Source: Hyalella azteca (taxonomy: Eukaryota > Arthropoda > Malacostraca > Amphipoda > Hyalellidae). From it: a stretch of 64,000 bases of DNA. The notes beneath the pieces were generated by a model. That model was not told the origin of the DNA and ran no database searches. It saw only the letters and a list, made by a program, of their open reading frames with translations. Positions within the stretch are counted from its first letter, which is position 1; every line of letters starts with the position of its first letter. Positions 48,210 to 62,354 of this stretch are shown piece after piece. The translations under genes were made by a program, and so were the position numbers. The DNA lies in assembly GCF_000764305.2 (NCBI RefSeq), contig NW_025943634.1, positions 62,001 to 126,000 on the forward strand, read 5' to 3'.

Positions 48210-50276
48210 AGTATTCTCCTAACGTAAATATTCTTGATCCTCGCGATCGATACTTAAGAAAAAATCTGAAGGGTGCGGCTTCAGTACCTTTGATGTTTTA
48301 GATGACAACGAGAAAAATAAAGTAATATTTCAAGATAAAGAAGGCGACGAATGAACAATGGAAATCATGCGCGAAAAACCTTCACGGATTGATGCATACG
48401 TAAACCAATGACACCAGAATAATCGAAACCAGTTTAGGAGACCAGGTAGTAGGCTTGCTTTTTTTTATCAGCCGACACTATTTTTGCCTCAAAAGGTTAT
48501 CAGAACATATTCAACTTATTAAAATTCACATACGAAGATTGTAGCGAACAACAAAATATTCATGATAAGATTGCGTAGTTTCAATCATGCATAGCATTCA
48601 AAGCCACACTCTACTTTCAGAAGTTTGTAAAAAAAACACGCCTGCAGTTAAGTGAGTAATTAACTCCATTAAGCAAGCTTAGCAAATGCATCTATTAGAA
48701 GACACGTCAAGAAGTTGACCTACAACGACACACCCATTGTCACTGAAACATCACTGCGACTGTATGGAGAAGAGTGGAACATATAGGGCATACTTCGCAA
48801 TATGATGCAGAGCAGAACGACATTAAATTGAGGAAGTTCTGCTATCAATAATAATATTTTGTAGGTAGGAGCAAATTTTACATGGAATTTGGTACCTAAA
48901 CCAATCTACCAAAATTGGACAGGCTTCAAAATGAAGTTGGAAGCTAAAACAAAAGCCTCAGTTGTTGAACTTGGCGTTCAATTAAGTAAAAAATGGCATT
49001 TTTAGGGAAGATAACGGAAGCGTCTGATTTGGGCTGTTCAATGTGAATGAAAATAGCAACCACGAAAAAATGATCATAGGGTACCCAAACACAATTTAGA
49101 TGTTGCACTAAACACAATGTATCACCTATGATATTCACACAAGTAGAAAATAACCTCACCAAAATTATCTACGCACTCAATTAGAGACAAGCGAACTGAA
49201 GACGAACATACATAGAAGCAGCATGCGAGGCACACACAATGCACCGAACAGTGCTGGACAAGAGCACAAAGCACGGCGCTAGTGCAAGTTGATGCAATCA
49301 CACCTTACATGGACATAAGGCTGCAAGGCGATCGAGCCTCAACCTCGCTGCACCAGGCGTCGAGCCTGGACGATATTAGGATATTTGAGACGTCGAGCGT
49401 TCATGTACTAAAACCAGGACTACTATCAATGGGATAGACATTCATCAATCCCCTAAGGAACATTGCAACTCACGGCTTATGCGAATATCCTTCTAAAGTC
49501 TTCCAGCGTTAGTTCTATCCGACGTAAAATGCAAGAAAGTGAAACAAAAACCAAGAAAACCGGTCTAGAAGAAGCCACATGCAAGCAGGGACTGAGCCAC
49601 CACAGCAAGCAACGACAAGCAAGGCCTGCTTTATCTATCGCCATGCTCTTCAAATAAATTGCGCATTTAACGCACCACTTTTCAATGTGTATCACGCAAC
49701 TTGACAAATTTCAGAAATTTCTAGTTAAGTTGAAGTTGTTTAACATTGCACACAAAATACTTTAAATTGAGAAATTCGTCAAAAAATCGAAATAGCACCA
49801 AAACGTTCAAATAATATTATAATAAAAGTCCAACAAGACTGTTGGACTGTTGCACACGAGAATCATGCACAGTCTGACTTAAAAAAACGTGTTATGCAGA
49901 CGAAAATGTTATTATACCAATAGCAACAACAACGGCAAGGCAGGATTTTATACTCCGATCTGTAAAAAAAAAAAAACTTGAATCATCTGTCACATGCTAA
50001 CAATACTGAACGACCTTTCCCAACTTGACAAACAATCTCGAGAGTTCCAAGAACTCTTTTCATAATCCCAGCGAATTCGCAATTCAAAGTGTAAAAAAAA
50101 GAACAAAATTACCATGACTTTGGTGTGGTCAGAAAGCCCCAAGAAGCAAATGAAAGACTGACCAATAAATTTCCCAGTATTGAGGCTACTCTTTGATAAA
50201 ACTAAATGGTGATCAGAACCTTTACGGAATAAAGCATTGATATTCCCGAGGTGTGCAATTCATTTTGGCTTCGTAT

Positions 50277-50410
50277 AAATGCAACGCAAGACATGCACAA
50301 CAATTTAAGCGCCTGCAAGAGTGCATACACTTCACTAACATGCCACGCAAGACGTGCACGCACCTATAACCGCGTGTAAACACTTCCAGCCAAGAGATGC
50401 ACAAGCACGC
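50277..50410. repeat. Degenerate tandem repeat, about 61 bp
   Basis: ACGCAAGACATGCAC near 50,284 recurs as ACGCAAGACGTGCAC near 50,345, and a third partial copy (AAGAGATGCACAAGCACGC) follows. Sequence between the copies is related but diverged. Confidence 0.55.
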
Positions 50411-53400
50411 GACTTGTTTGGCAATGACTGCAGCAACCGGGATGAAGAGAGTAAACGTGCCGTGCTAGGACGCAAGGTTTCATTTTACAGGTAGGAAAGA
50501 ATATCATAAAATGCGTGTAGAATATTTTTAGAATGAGGCAATCTCCAGAGTGAAGATCCGGTTCGAAGATCATAGAATAAGTTAACTTATCAACTTTATT
50601 ATTGGATATCCAGTCAAACATAGACCTTTTTGGGTTCGAGGTCAATGCTTTAAATACCAAGAACAAATGACAAGAATTTAAGATTTGTAGGAAAAACCTT
50701 AAAAATATTCAAATGTTTGTAACAAATATAATGAACGCAATGAAACATCCACAAAAAAATTCATATCAAATAAATGCCAACATTCAGCTCATAGAGCATT
50801 CAGACCGTTGGTCGGAGTGTCAGCCTTAATCTCACTAGCCTGTCATTTAGCGATCCAAACCATATGGGCGAAAAAAATACGTCGAAGGTGCTATCCTTCC
50901 AAATACGAATAACATATGAGACACGGAAGCTCTCTAGCCATGCCAACGTTTATTTGTAACGCCATTAAAAATTAACACAGCTGCATCAACAACGAAGTTC
51001 ATACGTAGCTCGTGCTGAGCATTCATAGAGGCCAATGAAGAGAAACTAAGTTCAGGTAAAAAAAAAAGAAAGAATAAGGCGAGATCTGTGATGAGTCTGA
51101 AGGGGCCGAATACGCGTAGCATGTTTTACATTTCGATTATCATGATAAATGTTGCAACTGCAGTACGCATCGATAAAAAGACACGACTTTTATTGATACA
51201 ATGAGCAAATAAAATAATTTGTGTGCATGTGAGAACATTACTTCTTCAGCTACTCCGCATACACTATACGGGACATCCATGGCAATTATACGGTATGCAT
51301 TGAACGGGTCAACCACCACACAAATATTTGTTGTTCTAGAGCGGTAAGATACCGTAAGCGAATCAGAATAAAGCCAGATTTGCGGTTTTTCATCGTCCAT
51401 GAAGCAGTGCGAGAGGCCAGGCAAGGTTTTTTATCAAGTTGATGGAGGCGGCGAGAAGAGATAGCTTTTTTGCAGCACGCAACAGGTGCTAAAAGGAGCT
51501 TCGCCCGGTTGCAATTACTTGCATATATTTAAACCTTACACGCATGAAGCTAAATTATGCACTGTTCAAAGTTATGACAGATTCGACGATTAACAAATGG
51601 CGAATTTCGAGTCGATCGAAATTAGCACAGCTCGATAAATATTCTCGATCTGCATTCGATTAATACCATGAAACCTAGCTTATAAATAATTTATAATACC
51701 ATTTGACCTTGATAGCATTCCAAAAAAAATAAAAACGAAACTTACATTTACACAAGCGATTATAAAGTAAACCTTCCTTTTTTTTTAAAGGGAATTCACA
51801 GATTTATTTACTACCTAAGGTGGATGGAAAATCAGTAAAAAAATTTAAGTCGGTGAGACTGAGCACCATACAAGACGCATCTTGGAATATAACGAAATTT
51901 CGCAGCAATTAAAAGCTAAGAACAGCAAAAATAGGCTGCATTAATAGCAGGCTGTAGCAATAGGAGGCTTGATTACTACTATCTCAAGTCTCCACTGTAC
52001 TTTGACCGAAAGGCTAGAGAGTAGAAAGGAATTTCATTCTACAAAAAAATTAAAAAACAGACTTGAGCACGCCTACTCACAATTTCACCTTTATTCTGCA
52101 CGCGCACTCTTGCAACGAAGGAGGATAGAACTCGCCAAAAAAATATTCTGACATAAAGGAACGCCTACTGAAAACGTTTTCATTCTCAATGAATATGGCG
52201 TAGCTCGTGGACGAAATGTGTACACCTACGCATTAATGTAAGAAAAACTACGAACCTGCGGCCTACGCGCATGTGAGCGGCCGATGAGATCCCATTGCAC
52301 TGTACTAGAGCCGATCGTTGACCAGCTCCGCCCATCAAAATACACAGAAATTACCCAACAAAAAGCCGAGGTCGGACGGATGTGTAGCTTAATTACAGCG
52401 ATTCGAGGTGCCTGTGCATCACCCTTACCAAGCCAGGATGTTAGGGGCACCTCCAGCCATATTGCTTTCTAAATTACACAAACAGCAATTGTTTCGTCAT
52501 TTATACAGCGGGCGATACATAATAGATAACAGAAACTAACGTTCAAAGTCATCGACGGTCATTCTTGTAATTTGAACTAGTATTTAGTCGTTTGATTTGA
52601 TTCGATTCGAAACTGTTTCTGGAATGTTAACTTGAATTGCTTGTTGGTCGAAAATATCAAAATAGTTTCCTTCGTCAAACATATTTATATCCTCGAAGCT
52701 TTTAATGAAAATATGATAGGCTTGCTTGACATTTTCTTTGTTCTAAAATTCTTCGTATTTTCTTATAGTGAGAATTGACTCTCGATACAATGTCAAACAC
52801 CAAATGCTCTTTTCCTCTCGCAAGCTGCCATTAAGACCGATGATGGACGTAGAGGAAGCAGCAGAGGTTTAGTATGGGAAGAGAATGAACTCCAAAGAAA
52901 GCAGCGTCCGGTTCTCTGCTATAGTGTGAGCTTGTATAGAAGAAGTGGTGTGAACGCCGAACGCCCATATCACAACGCGTACTTAAAATGAATAAATCCT
53001 AATAAATGAAAATTAATTAAATGAGATAAAATGAATGCATGAAAAGTTTTCACCCAGGTCACAGATGAAATTCAAATGAAAAATCAAAATCAACAACTTC
53101 CAGTATAAAGGTTATAAAAAATAGTTCAAGAATTTTTGGGCATAATCGCTCTAAATTACAGATTGCTTTCAAATATGTTCATTTACGACAAAATTAAATA
53201 CTTACAAACCGTCTAAGCTAAAGTTAATATATTGAAATTCTGACTTTTTCAACCAATCGAGCCAAATAATTCCACGTCAATTTTGTGAATTTAAGAATAT
53301 TCCTTGGAAGGAATTTGAATTGGAAATTCATATGCGAAAATAATTTATGCACTTTTGATAGATTAGCAATCGCGCTGTTGAGGCGACAGAATCACACAAT

Positions 53401-53811
53401 GGTCGGAGCATCATTATCAAAGAAAATAATTTGCCAAACCTAATAATACTCAACATGCAACTGTAACAATTCTTATTTAAACCCTCCACAAACAAAAAAC
53501 AAATCATGCATCAAATACGGGCTTTCTTTTCGGAGGATAAACTTGCGCTAGCAAAGAAAGGCTGTGAGGGCTCAATTGGAGCGTACGAAGTGGAGCGAGA
53601 GCTGCAATTAGAGCGAGGTAATGTAGCCTGGATACTCCACCCATGGCCTAAGGTATGGTAGTTTGTTGGTCCAAACTGTACATCCCGTACCATCCTGGGA
53701 GTAAATGAATAGCTTCGGGCGCATGATTGAGTCATCGCTCTTTCCCACAGATTCACTTTGCGAACAATTTAAAAGATTTCAGGCGTTTAAGAATGGCGAT
53801 CGTCTCGGTTC

Positions 53812-53943
53812 AAAAGCCTAGCAAGGAAAAGTGAAAAGCTCTGGGAACCTAGAACATTTGATAGAAATATTATATATATATAAAAGCCTAGCAAGGAAAA
53901 GTGAAAAGCTCTGGGAACCTAGAAACATTTGATAGAAATATTA
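53812..53943. repeat. 70-bp tandem duplication
   Basis: Two copies of about 62 bp (starting AAAAGCCTAGCAAGGAAAAG) begin at 53,812 and 53,882 and differ by one inserted A. A short TA run separates them. Recent by its identity. Confidence 0.9.
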
Positions 53944-56885
53944 TTATAAAATTTTCAGGTAAAAATTTCTAAAATGACTTATTCTGAATTCTGTAGCATA
54001 CAATAAAAAAATCAATGAAAATATTTTTAATAAACAGGCACACAACATATCAAATAGAATAATTTCATCAAATGACGGAAACTTCCAACACCCTGTGTTA
54101 TTAAAATTTAAAAAATAACTTTTGCAAAATTCATAACAGTAAGATAGTCATCATGGTTTTGACTTTATCTAGCTACCAACATACCGGATTATCTAATGAC
54201 CCCCACGGTAGAAAAACAGCAACAGCGACATGCTTGAAGCAGCCAGAACTCATGGACAGGAGAGCTAGAGAGACCCCCACAAAAATGTGCGCAAAGAGCA
54301 ATAACTGGAGAGTGTTGTGAGACGAGCCGCCGAGTGTGGACATAGTCCCACTCAAGAATGTAAGCTCAAGCCTAAAGTTGACCGATGTCGTAGAAGAGCG
54401 CGTGACCGCGCACATGCCCGTGGCTCATAACACGGCCGAGAGAACACTAAAATTTTAAACTTTCTGAGTTTTTCAAGATTCACCGAGTAAATTGCACTAC
54501 CCAAGCAAATTATGAAGAAATGTCTTCATCTACAGACCATTTTAGACCTAAAGTGAAGACTCACAATGAACAAACCGAACTTGGAAGACTCAAAAGTTGG
54601 AAACGAATTGGACGCAACTAGTTCCTACGAATTAAATCGTGGTCTTCAACCAAGTATCAAGAACACATTCAATAAGTGTACGCTTGTCCTGCATCAAGCT
54701 GTTATCAAATACTCTTGGATTAACTCAATTCAAATTTTTGTTGCAAGGCTTCGCAATAGAACGATGAGAGAATAAGCAAAAATAAAGAGGAGAGAGCACA
54801 CAAATATTAAAAAAAATCTCGAAATTGCATTTGCAAAGTTGATATCGACGATTAAAATCTTTCAGTGCTTTAACCAGAATAGAATTTAATATAAAAATAA
54901 ACAAGAATATCGCAATGTTCACGACTTCACGCATCAATGACGCGAAACCCCGTCAGAGATCACCATTAAAAAACGAGCTTTGAATGACAATACACAGACA
55001 ACAACGAGAATAAAGCAGCAGGTTCATGGGAAGGGTCACAGTGGGATGGGTTCTATGAATTAATTAAGGCGCTCACGCAGGCCATGGATGCATTTATTGT
55101 CTGATTTGAGATGCTGATCAGTAACTCCACAATAGCCGCCGAGTGTGCAAATAATGAAATGCAGAACTAATTTGGGAAAAATTGATAAGTATTACATCGA
55201 AGAAATAAGGGAGCATAAAAAATAGCTATTTACGTCTCATTGATGAACGCAGATCTGTAGAGACCATCCATCGTTACAGGGACTTATGTGATCATTTATT
55301 GAGTATTATATAATATGACACAGACATGATATACTTGATTATCTTGAATCAGCCACACATTTTAACCGGTATCTGGTTATTAACATTTTCAATTCCAGAG
55401 GTCGAGCTGAAAAATCAAGCGAAGTATCACATATCGGAATCGATGCAAATGAAGCGTGTAAATCGCGTTAGCATTTTTTTCATTTCGACGTTACACAGAA
55501 AATAAAACAGTAAAAACAATAATGCACTAACACTGTGGTATCCATGATACCCATGCGCTTGTCAGGCAGACAAGCAGTCTTGACAAACAAGCGCCAGCAT
55601 CTGAGCGACCTTGATGCTTTGCTATTGACCGCAGCAACTGAACTGACACTTCGGTAAACATCGAAGTCAAACACCCAATGTATGTCTGGAAATTCACGGA
55701 TAAAGACTATTGATTAGAAAAGTTTCAAGAATCAAGTCCACTAGTTCTGAAAATTCATAGTTTAACTGATACGGCTTCGGATATTATCGAGTAAACGCGA
55801 GTATTATCGAGCTCTAGGAAATAACTTGTTAGGAACACAGGTAACACAGGTTTGATACTCGATCACAATACAATCATATCATTAGAGGTAATAATCTGTA
55901 ATGCTATGCATGAATTAATTCAACTGAGGAATAGTCCAACAAATTTAATTGAGTTTTGCTTTCCTGTATCGACTTTTAACTGTAAAACAAAAACTTATTA
56001 GTATCTACAGATCAGATATTGACTTGACACCAAATCTAGAAATCAATGCTGCAAATCAAAGGTCAGCATACAAACATATTGGTAAAATACACGGTTATAG
56101 CTCCTGAATGCTGAAGAATTATGCATTATATAGCTCTCCAGTCACTGCAGGTCGAAAACGTTTATCTTTTCAGTTGTAATTATACAATTATACCAATGAA
56201 AAAATAAACATTTTCGATTTGTATGCAGCAACATTCAATGGACCCCAATAATATTCAAAATAATGAATATCCAAACAAGACTGCAATCACAGCCTAGTCG
56301 GTGAATGACTACGCGAAGTAATAAAGATTTCTTTGCATTCAGAATCCAGTGACGCACGTGAACTGAACAATTCGGAATATTTACGTAGCAAATGAAAAGA
56401 ATCGAGCAGTCGTATGCGAATTCAGCAGCAGTCAACAAAATTGCAGCTGAGTTACGACTATTTATGAGCATAAAGTCAGCAATGCAGCAGGGCCACAATA
56501 GACCAATCATCATAGGCCTTGTGCCAAGATAATTCAGTCGGCAAGTGCCTTAGTTTACCGTCAAGGAGGCAAAAGAATCTTCGGAGGGCAATCAATTTAA
56601 AAGAGTTGCCTTCAATTCAACACAATCAAGCAGACGCGCGCGCAACAAAGATAAGGACCACGTTACATTGACGGCATCACAAGGGATGTCAGACTCTTAT
56701 AAACTGCAATGAAGAAACATCGGCACGGTGCAAGTGTACGTACGCGGTAGGTGCAACGGTAATATATGGTGAAGAAGAATTTTTTTTCAAGAAATCGGTT
56801 CATGAATTCTTAGCCCAATAATAGGGTCAAAATAACAAGAAAAAGTAACTGAAATTAAATTATCTTACAAATTAAATATATAAAA

Positions 56886-56900
56886 GGTTAGGTTAGGTTA
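56886..56900. repeat. Interstitial telomere-like motif
   Basis: Three copies of GGTTA in a row, the permuted TTAGG of arthropod telomeres, with one more GTTAGG nearby. Short enough to be chance. Confidence 0.4.
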
Positions 56901-57255
56901 TATAGTTAGGTACTCTGGAGCAGGTTAGCATTCACGAAATTCAGAAGTTCAGCCAAGTTCGAAATTCCCTCCTGTGGTATAAACCGAGCATTAAATTTCA
57001 CATGGAACAGCTCAACTTGATTAAACCTTCTGTGGTTTAACATTACACTAAACATACAGAAAAAAATGAAAAAATTGTCTTAAGCTCGCATAAAGACATA
57101 ACGACAGAAACAGCCATACAGTTCACACTTGTGGTTTGAGAATCACCGCCATATCCGGTCGGCTGAGGCACATCAAACTCAAATTATTGTGTCCCTTCGA
57201 CTGCCAGTGACGGCTGCGCCGCTCCCACGCTAGCACGACTCGGACGGATTGAATT

Positions 57256-57333
57256 CAGGATTGCGGCTCCTGCGCAAAAATCTGCAGGAGCCGCGCAATC
57301 CTGCATCAGGCTTCTGCGGTGCAGGAGCCTGAT
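57256..57333. repeat. Two adjacent GC-rich hairpins
   Basis: Arms 57,256-57,273 and 57,284-57,303 pair with a two-base bulge. Arms 57,305-57,317 and 57,321-57,333 pair with one G-T. Both hairpins share the core GGCTCCTGC or GGCTTCTGC. They sit in an otherwise AT-rich intron. Confidence 0.85.
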
Positions 57334-57783
57334 TTGGTTCAAGTAGCCAACTCCAAAAAGAATTTTGTTTCGATTCAAAAAACTAAATTTCAGTAGCAGT
57401 ATAACTTTTGATTAGCAATATTCAAAATGGAAAAAATCTCAATAACCTCAACGGTGCAAAAGTTGCAATTGTGAATACATTTAATATTTACGACACATTT
57501 ATTAACATACCACGAATAGTAAAAGAAAAATGAACCTCAATTCTGAACTCATTATGAGGTTTGAAGAACAGGTGATTAAATATCCGGGATACTACAGCTC
57601 GCGAAAATGCAGTCATGCCACAAAATTACCTAACAAGAGTGCCCCAATACAGATGGAGGATTTGATAGGTGGTCTCAAAATAAAAATATTAAGAAATAAT
57701 TGGGCATCGACCAATTACGAGTCCGAGTTTGGGGAAGAATTTTTTTTTTTACAACGGAAGAATAAAAATTTCATCGTTTTTAG

Positions 57784-57883
57784 CGCATTTTCTCATTTAT
57801 GGAAAAAAGGCGCTATTTTGCTTGTCATGTCCGTCCGTGATGTCCGTCGGTGACTTCACGTCATGGACGGACGAGAAAATGCG
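57784..57883. repeat. Nested inverted repeat
   Basis: CGCATTTTCTC at 57,784 pairs exactly with GAGAAAATGCG at 57,873. Inside it, GTCCGTCC at 57,829 pairs with GGACGGAC at 57,865. The middle is a set of GTCCGT variants. Confidence 0.7.
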
Positions 57884-58923
57884 TTCTCTGTCACTCACTG
57901 CAGTCTGTACGGAGTTATATTTTTTCTTTATTCTTTCATCAAAATATTTTACTGGCAGACGTGATGAGTAATTCTAGTAGTTCCTGTTTGGTCGCAATTT
58001 GTATCAACTGAATCTCAAAAGAGCCAAACCTGCAAAGGCAAAAAACCTCCCAATGACAGAACGTCCGAGATAAAAATCAAACAAATTAAATTGTACCGCG
58101 TGAGAACTGATCAAGAATTAATTACGTTAGGCCACAGCATCAACCACGAGGAAATAACTGAAAATTGTTGCTTCTGGACGACTATGTGCATGACTGCACA
58201 CGCATTGCTGGACCACGAAATCTTTAATAAATGTACGAAAACCATGTTGAAATAAGATTTTTAAATTGAACAAAAGTACATTTTAAAGGTGCTAAGAATC
58301 GAACAACTATTATTTATGGAATCCACACGGGCAGTGTGATTACAATACAATATATCAAATCACATGTGTTAAAATTTCACCAAGATGACAACGCAATTAA
58401 ATGAAGTTAATGTCAAAATAGCTCATTTCGAATTTCAAATAAATTCAAGAAGATTGTTCACATAGCATGATGAGAATTCAAACGCTCTTATTAATTAATA
58501 CACTCCTTAAATCAAACGTACATTAACATTGAATGTAAATAACGAGAATGTATCGATTCAAAGCACGATTTTTCTTACGGAGGTAAACCGTAGCACGGAC
58601 CGACCGATCGTTCGCATGGCAACCAAGAAGAGACAAATTAAGATTCAGATCACGAATTTGGCGATAATCAATCCGATAAAGATCTCAAGAGAAATCAATA
58701 TAAAAAATGACTAGGAAGGCAGAAAGACGTACGGGTGTTATTAAACTTTAGAGAAATGAAGTATTCCAAAATGCAATAAAAATCTCAACACACAAAAGAA
58801 ATACGACTACACCAGTGTATCCAAATGATGAGAAACTTCACGTTACTGAAGCAGAGTTAATAAAAAAATGTTTTAAAGCGATCTTCAATTTTTTTAACGA
58901 AAAAGTTTTCCGAAAAAAAATAA

Positions 58924-58959
58924 GTTTCCAACACTACTCGTAAGAGTAGTGTTGGAAAC
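58924..58959. repeat. Perfect hairpin, 16-bp stem
   Basis: GTTTCCAACACTACTC at 58,924-58,939 is followed after GTAA by its exact reverse complement at 58,944-58,959. Confidence 0.95.
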
Positions 58960-61687
58960 GTAGCACTGTTCTGAGACGTATCATATCATTGTCATTGGGA
59001 TCAGACCGTGAACACAAGAACTCAGGACCGCAGGCTTACATGCGAGGCCCTAACTATGATCGAAGAAAATTCCTCATCATCCAGGATTTCATCTTTGATA
59101 AACATCCGCTAGGCATTATATCAGCAAAATTATTTCATCTGCATTCTAATGTTGAGTGCCTTGATTGGGTGATAATTTAATGAACTACAACTGCAAAATG
59201 AACTCGATTTGAACAGACATACTTCTTAATTAAGCAACACAGAGCACCGATCCCGCCGGAGTGCAATCAACTCGCTTGACCGCATGAAGTCGGTAGGCGT
59301 ATTCGAGCATCTTTTTTCTTCTTCTTTTTACACCGTCTGAGTCAACCTCCAGACGTCCTTCTCACAAGGCAACGACCAACCAGCAAATGAGGAATGTTGC
59401 CCGAGAACCATAAAAAATCTTTACACTGCAACGTCACGAAAAAAGGCGCAAGCAAAGATAGATAGAACCATCTAAAGCGGCGAACTATTTCTCATCTGGA
59501 TTGAAAGATCAGGAAAAATTTTCATAGATGTGCTTTTTGGGACAAATTTTCGACAAGCTCAATTACTCGTGATACCACGTAGTAGGGTTTTCTAGAATTC
59601 GTCATATCAGCATCATAAGAAAGCATAATTGAATTTGCTGACCATCGTAAGTAATGTGTTGTGTCTTTTAGATTATATACTTTTTTTAGTGAGTACATTT
59701 CAGAAATTCCCATAACGAAAAAAAAGGGCACCTGCATGGTAAGAATTTTCTTCCCATACAAATCAATTTTCAAGCACGCAGTTTTTAGCTTTTTTCTGAC
59801 ATCGTCTCGAGAGGCAACCCAACGACAAATATTAGAGAGAATATTAGTTAATCGGAACTACTTTAGTATAAATTCAAGCAAATATATAAATACAACTAAA
59901 CATTCAAATGTAGAATATGAAGTTTGGTGTCCTTTCGCTCACTACGATTACATGAAGGATCGATACCAAAGCAGCACTGCGAGAAAAAGAGATGTCACAT
60001 AGACCTGACGGGATTTCCCATCCAGTCCCGTAAACCTGGGACAGCTGGAAACCCTCAATTTCTTATTATAAGAAGATTATAGGCGGCCACTTAAATAACG
60101 CCGCTTGGCATTTCCTTGATATGCCCTTATTTTTAAGTCTATTCAATGTTCGATGTAAAAACTCAGATAAAGACTATTAAGGAGCAGTTCATCGGTAATT
60201 ATCATAGTTTAAGCTGACGTCCGCAGACATCCATCCTGTATAGAATACAAATTCCCGGGTACGTTGCCCCAACAGCTGGCACATCCTGGTACGAAAGAAA
60301 AAATTATACCAAAAATATCTTCTTTTCTTTCACAGCGGATGGATGCTAACAAAAATTTGGACAGTGCTTCAACCTCTTGCAAACCATAAAAAAAGTGTGA
60401 AACAAATATCTGAGACCATATACGAATTCTAAATAATTTTAGAACGATAACGTAATTTTTGAAAGCTAAGCTGTCAAATTTAAAATAGGAACCTACCCTC
60501 CCTCCCCCCTAACTTTCTGATTCCACCTCTGACAAGACCTGGCATCATCTACGGGCTCACGACGCAACACAGAATTCAAAGAACTTACTCAACTTTCGGA
60601 GCATTTCCTGTGGGCAGTTGGGAGCAAGTTGTCCGTAGTGGCATCGGCATCCAGGCACGGCTGCCGCAATGTCTACCGAGAAATCTGAACTAAAACATGC
60701 ACGACCTCACTGAAGGACGCTACCCAAATAAAAATTAAGGGTGGAGCACCGATGATAATAGGTGGCGATAGTAGATTATAGGTGGCGTAACGGTGGGTGG
60801 CCAGATCTGCCGAAAATCGAAAATAAAACACCAATAAATCGAAAGAGTGGCGAGTATAGGTGGGAGTCATCGATGAATCATTGATGATTTGTAGGGTCTG
60901 AAACATCTATGGCTCATACAAATCTCTTGTGAGCCACCGATAACCGTTTGCCCAAACTGCACAGTGCACGAAGGTATTTGCCACTGTAATTTATCCAACG
61001 TATAGTGAGGTGTTTTTGGATTGCAGGTCATTCAAGATTAAGTTGAAACCATGACTTGTGCTTGGCGTTCTGGCGTTCGTTCGGCGTTCTGAGACGAAAC
61101 GTTCTGTGTGCTTAGCATTTAAGATTAAGTTCTGTTAAGAAAATTTAGCGAAAATTTAGCGTGAATTCAGTAGGTACGAGTATAACTGACAGATAGAAGC
61201 AAGGTGTTCACAAATTTTCCAAACCAAAGTGAAGCCACTGGGCATGTATCACACTGCTTCTGATATAAATTGTCCGCAGAACAATGGAAAATTTTTGTCG
61301 CAAAAAATAGTTTCTCAAAATATGACAGCGAATCCAATTTTTTATGTTCACATGAGATATTGAGTAAATTTATTTACGAATTTTGCGTATACGCCAACTG
61401 GCTGTGTTGGAAATATTGCGATCAATTCAGACTAATTATTGTATCATTAAGTATAAATTGTACGGATCGATTAAATGTGTTATATAATATTGACAATATT
61501 CTCAAATCGCCCCATTTATCTAAACTCAAGCCACGTCGACGTAGTCTGTAGAGGCATCTATTTAGAGGTAAGGCATCTCTAAAGCACAGCGGCTCGGCGG
61601 CTCCCAAGCACTGCGAGCAGTCGAGTATAAGCACACGTTCACACGAGTTGGGTTTACGGGAGTCGGCGTTGAGCTTCCTATTAATCT

Positions 61688-61740
61688 TACTAATCTTTAC
61701 TATGACCTGCTTCCTACTAATCTTTACCATGTCCTGCTTG
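61688..61740. repeat. 27-bp tandem duplication
   Basis: TACTAATCTTTACTATGACC and the following bases recur at 61,715 with few changes, inside the TIR element. Confidence 0.75.
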
Positions 61741-62354
61741 AAATATGTGCTTTCCGGGTTATTTTCTCGTCAAAAAAGTATAATTTTTACGCAGGATACA
61801 AATAAAAATTCGTCTTTCTATCGCTTACTTCGATAGTGGAATTTAAATCATTTAGGGAAATTTGCTTATACAGTCCGATAATTATTTTATTTCGATTTTA
61901 AGTCTAAATTTATACTAGAGTAGTCCTGGTAGCTTTTGGACGCAAAAGATTGAAGATTATGCAAGAGAAAAATAGTGACACGAAGTGGAGCAGGTAATTC
62001 ACGCCTGAAATTTCAAAATAATCGAGCGATATCAATTCTTATTTCACGCAAGAATATTCTTGATAAAATATTTCGAATCAAACAGCTGTCAAATATGGTG
62101 TAATGTTCACATTATGAAACTTCGATGTTTATTAAACATTTTACCGTAGCCTTTATTCTGAGCTTAACCATCGTTCGTTACGAATAAACGGAGTTTGTTT
62201 CAGTGGCTGTTTATTTGAATGTAGCAGCATGTTCAAATAAAATTGTTGATGGAACCATCTAATCATCACGGTGGTAGCACTAACTTCTGTCATTTGATGA
62301 AATTAATACTTGCAATACTTCAGTTAAATCTTTTAAAATTACTTTAGAGGCTAG

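Larger units (their letters stand above)
43755..60722 (-). other. Probable long Caskin intron, no recognised exon
   Basis: A-rich on plus, which on minus is T-rich like the other Caskin introns. I found no SH3 or ankyrin exon. GC-richer islands occur near 47,420-47,620, 49,230-49,420, 52,230-52,470, 53,520-53,760, 54,180-54,420 and 57,130-57,340. They have open frames on one or both strands but no family signature and no phase match to exon A. Confidence 0.5.

Noticed and set aside
49300..49420. Exon-like GC-rich block on minus with a GTAAGG donor
   Set aside because: Its only open frame leaves in phase 2, while Caskin exon A needs phase 1, and the good acceptor leads straight into a stop. 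The plus strand is equally open.
53511..53756. Minus-strand 81-residue frame as a gene
   Set aside because: No domain, start context or splice partner. Two frames are open, and it may be a repeat fragment.
54173..54415. Minus-strand 80-residue frame with a hydrophobic stretch
   Set aside because: One hydrophobic stretch is not enough. No family or splice support.
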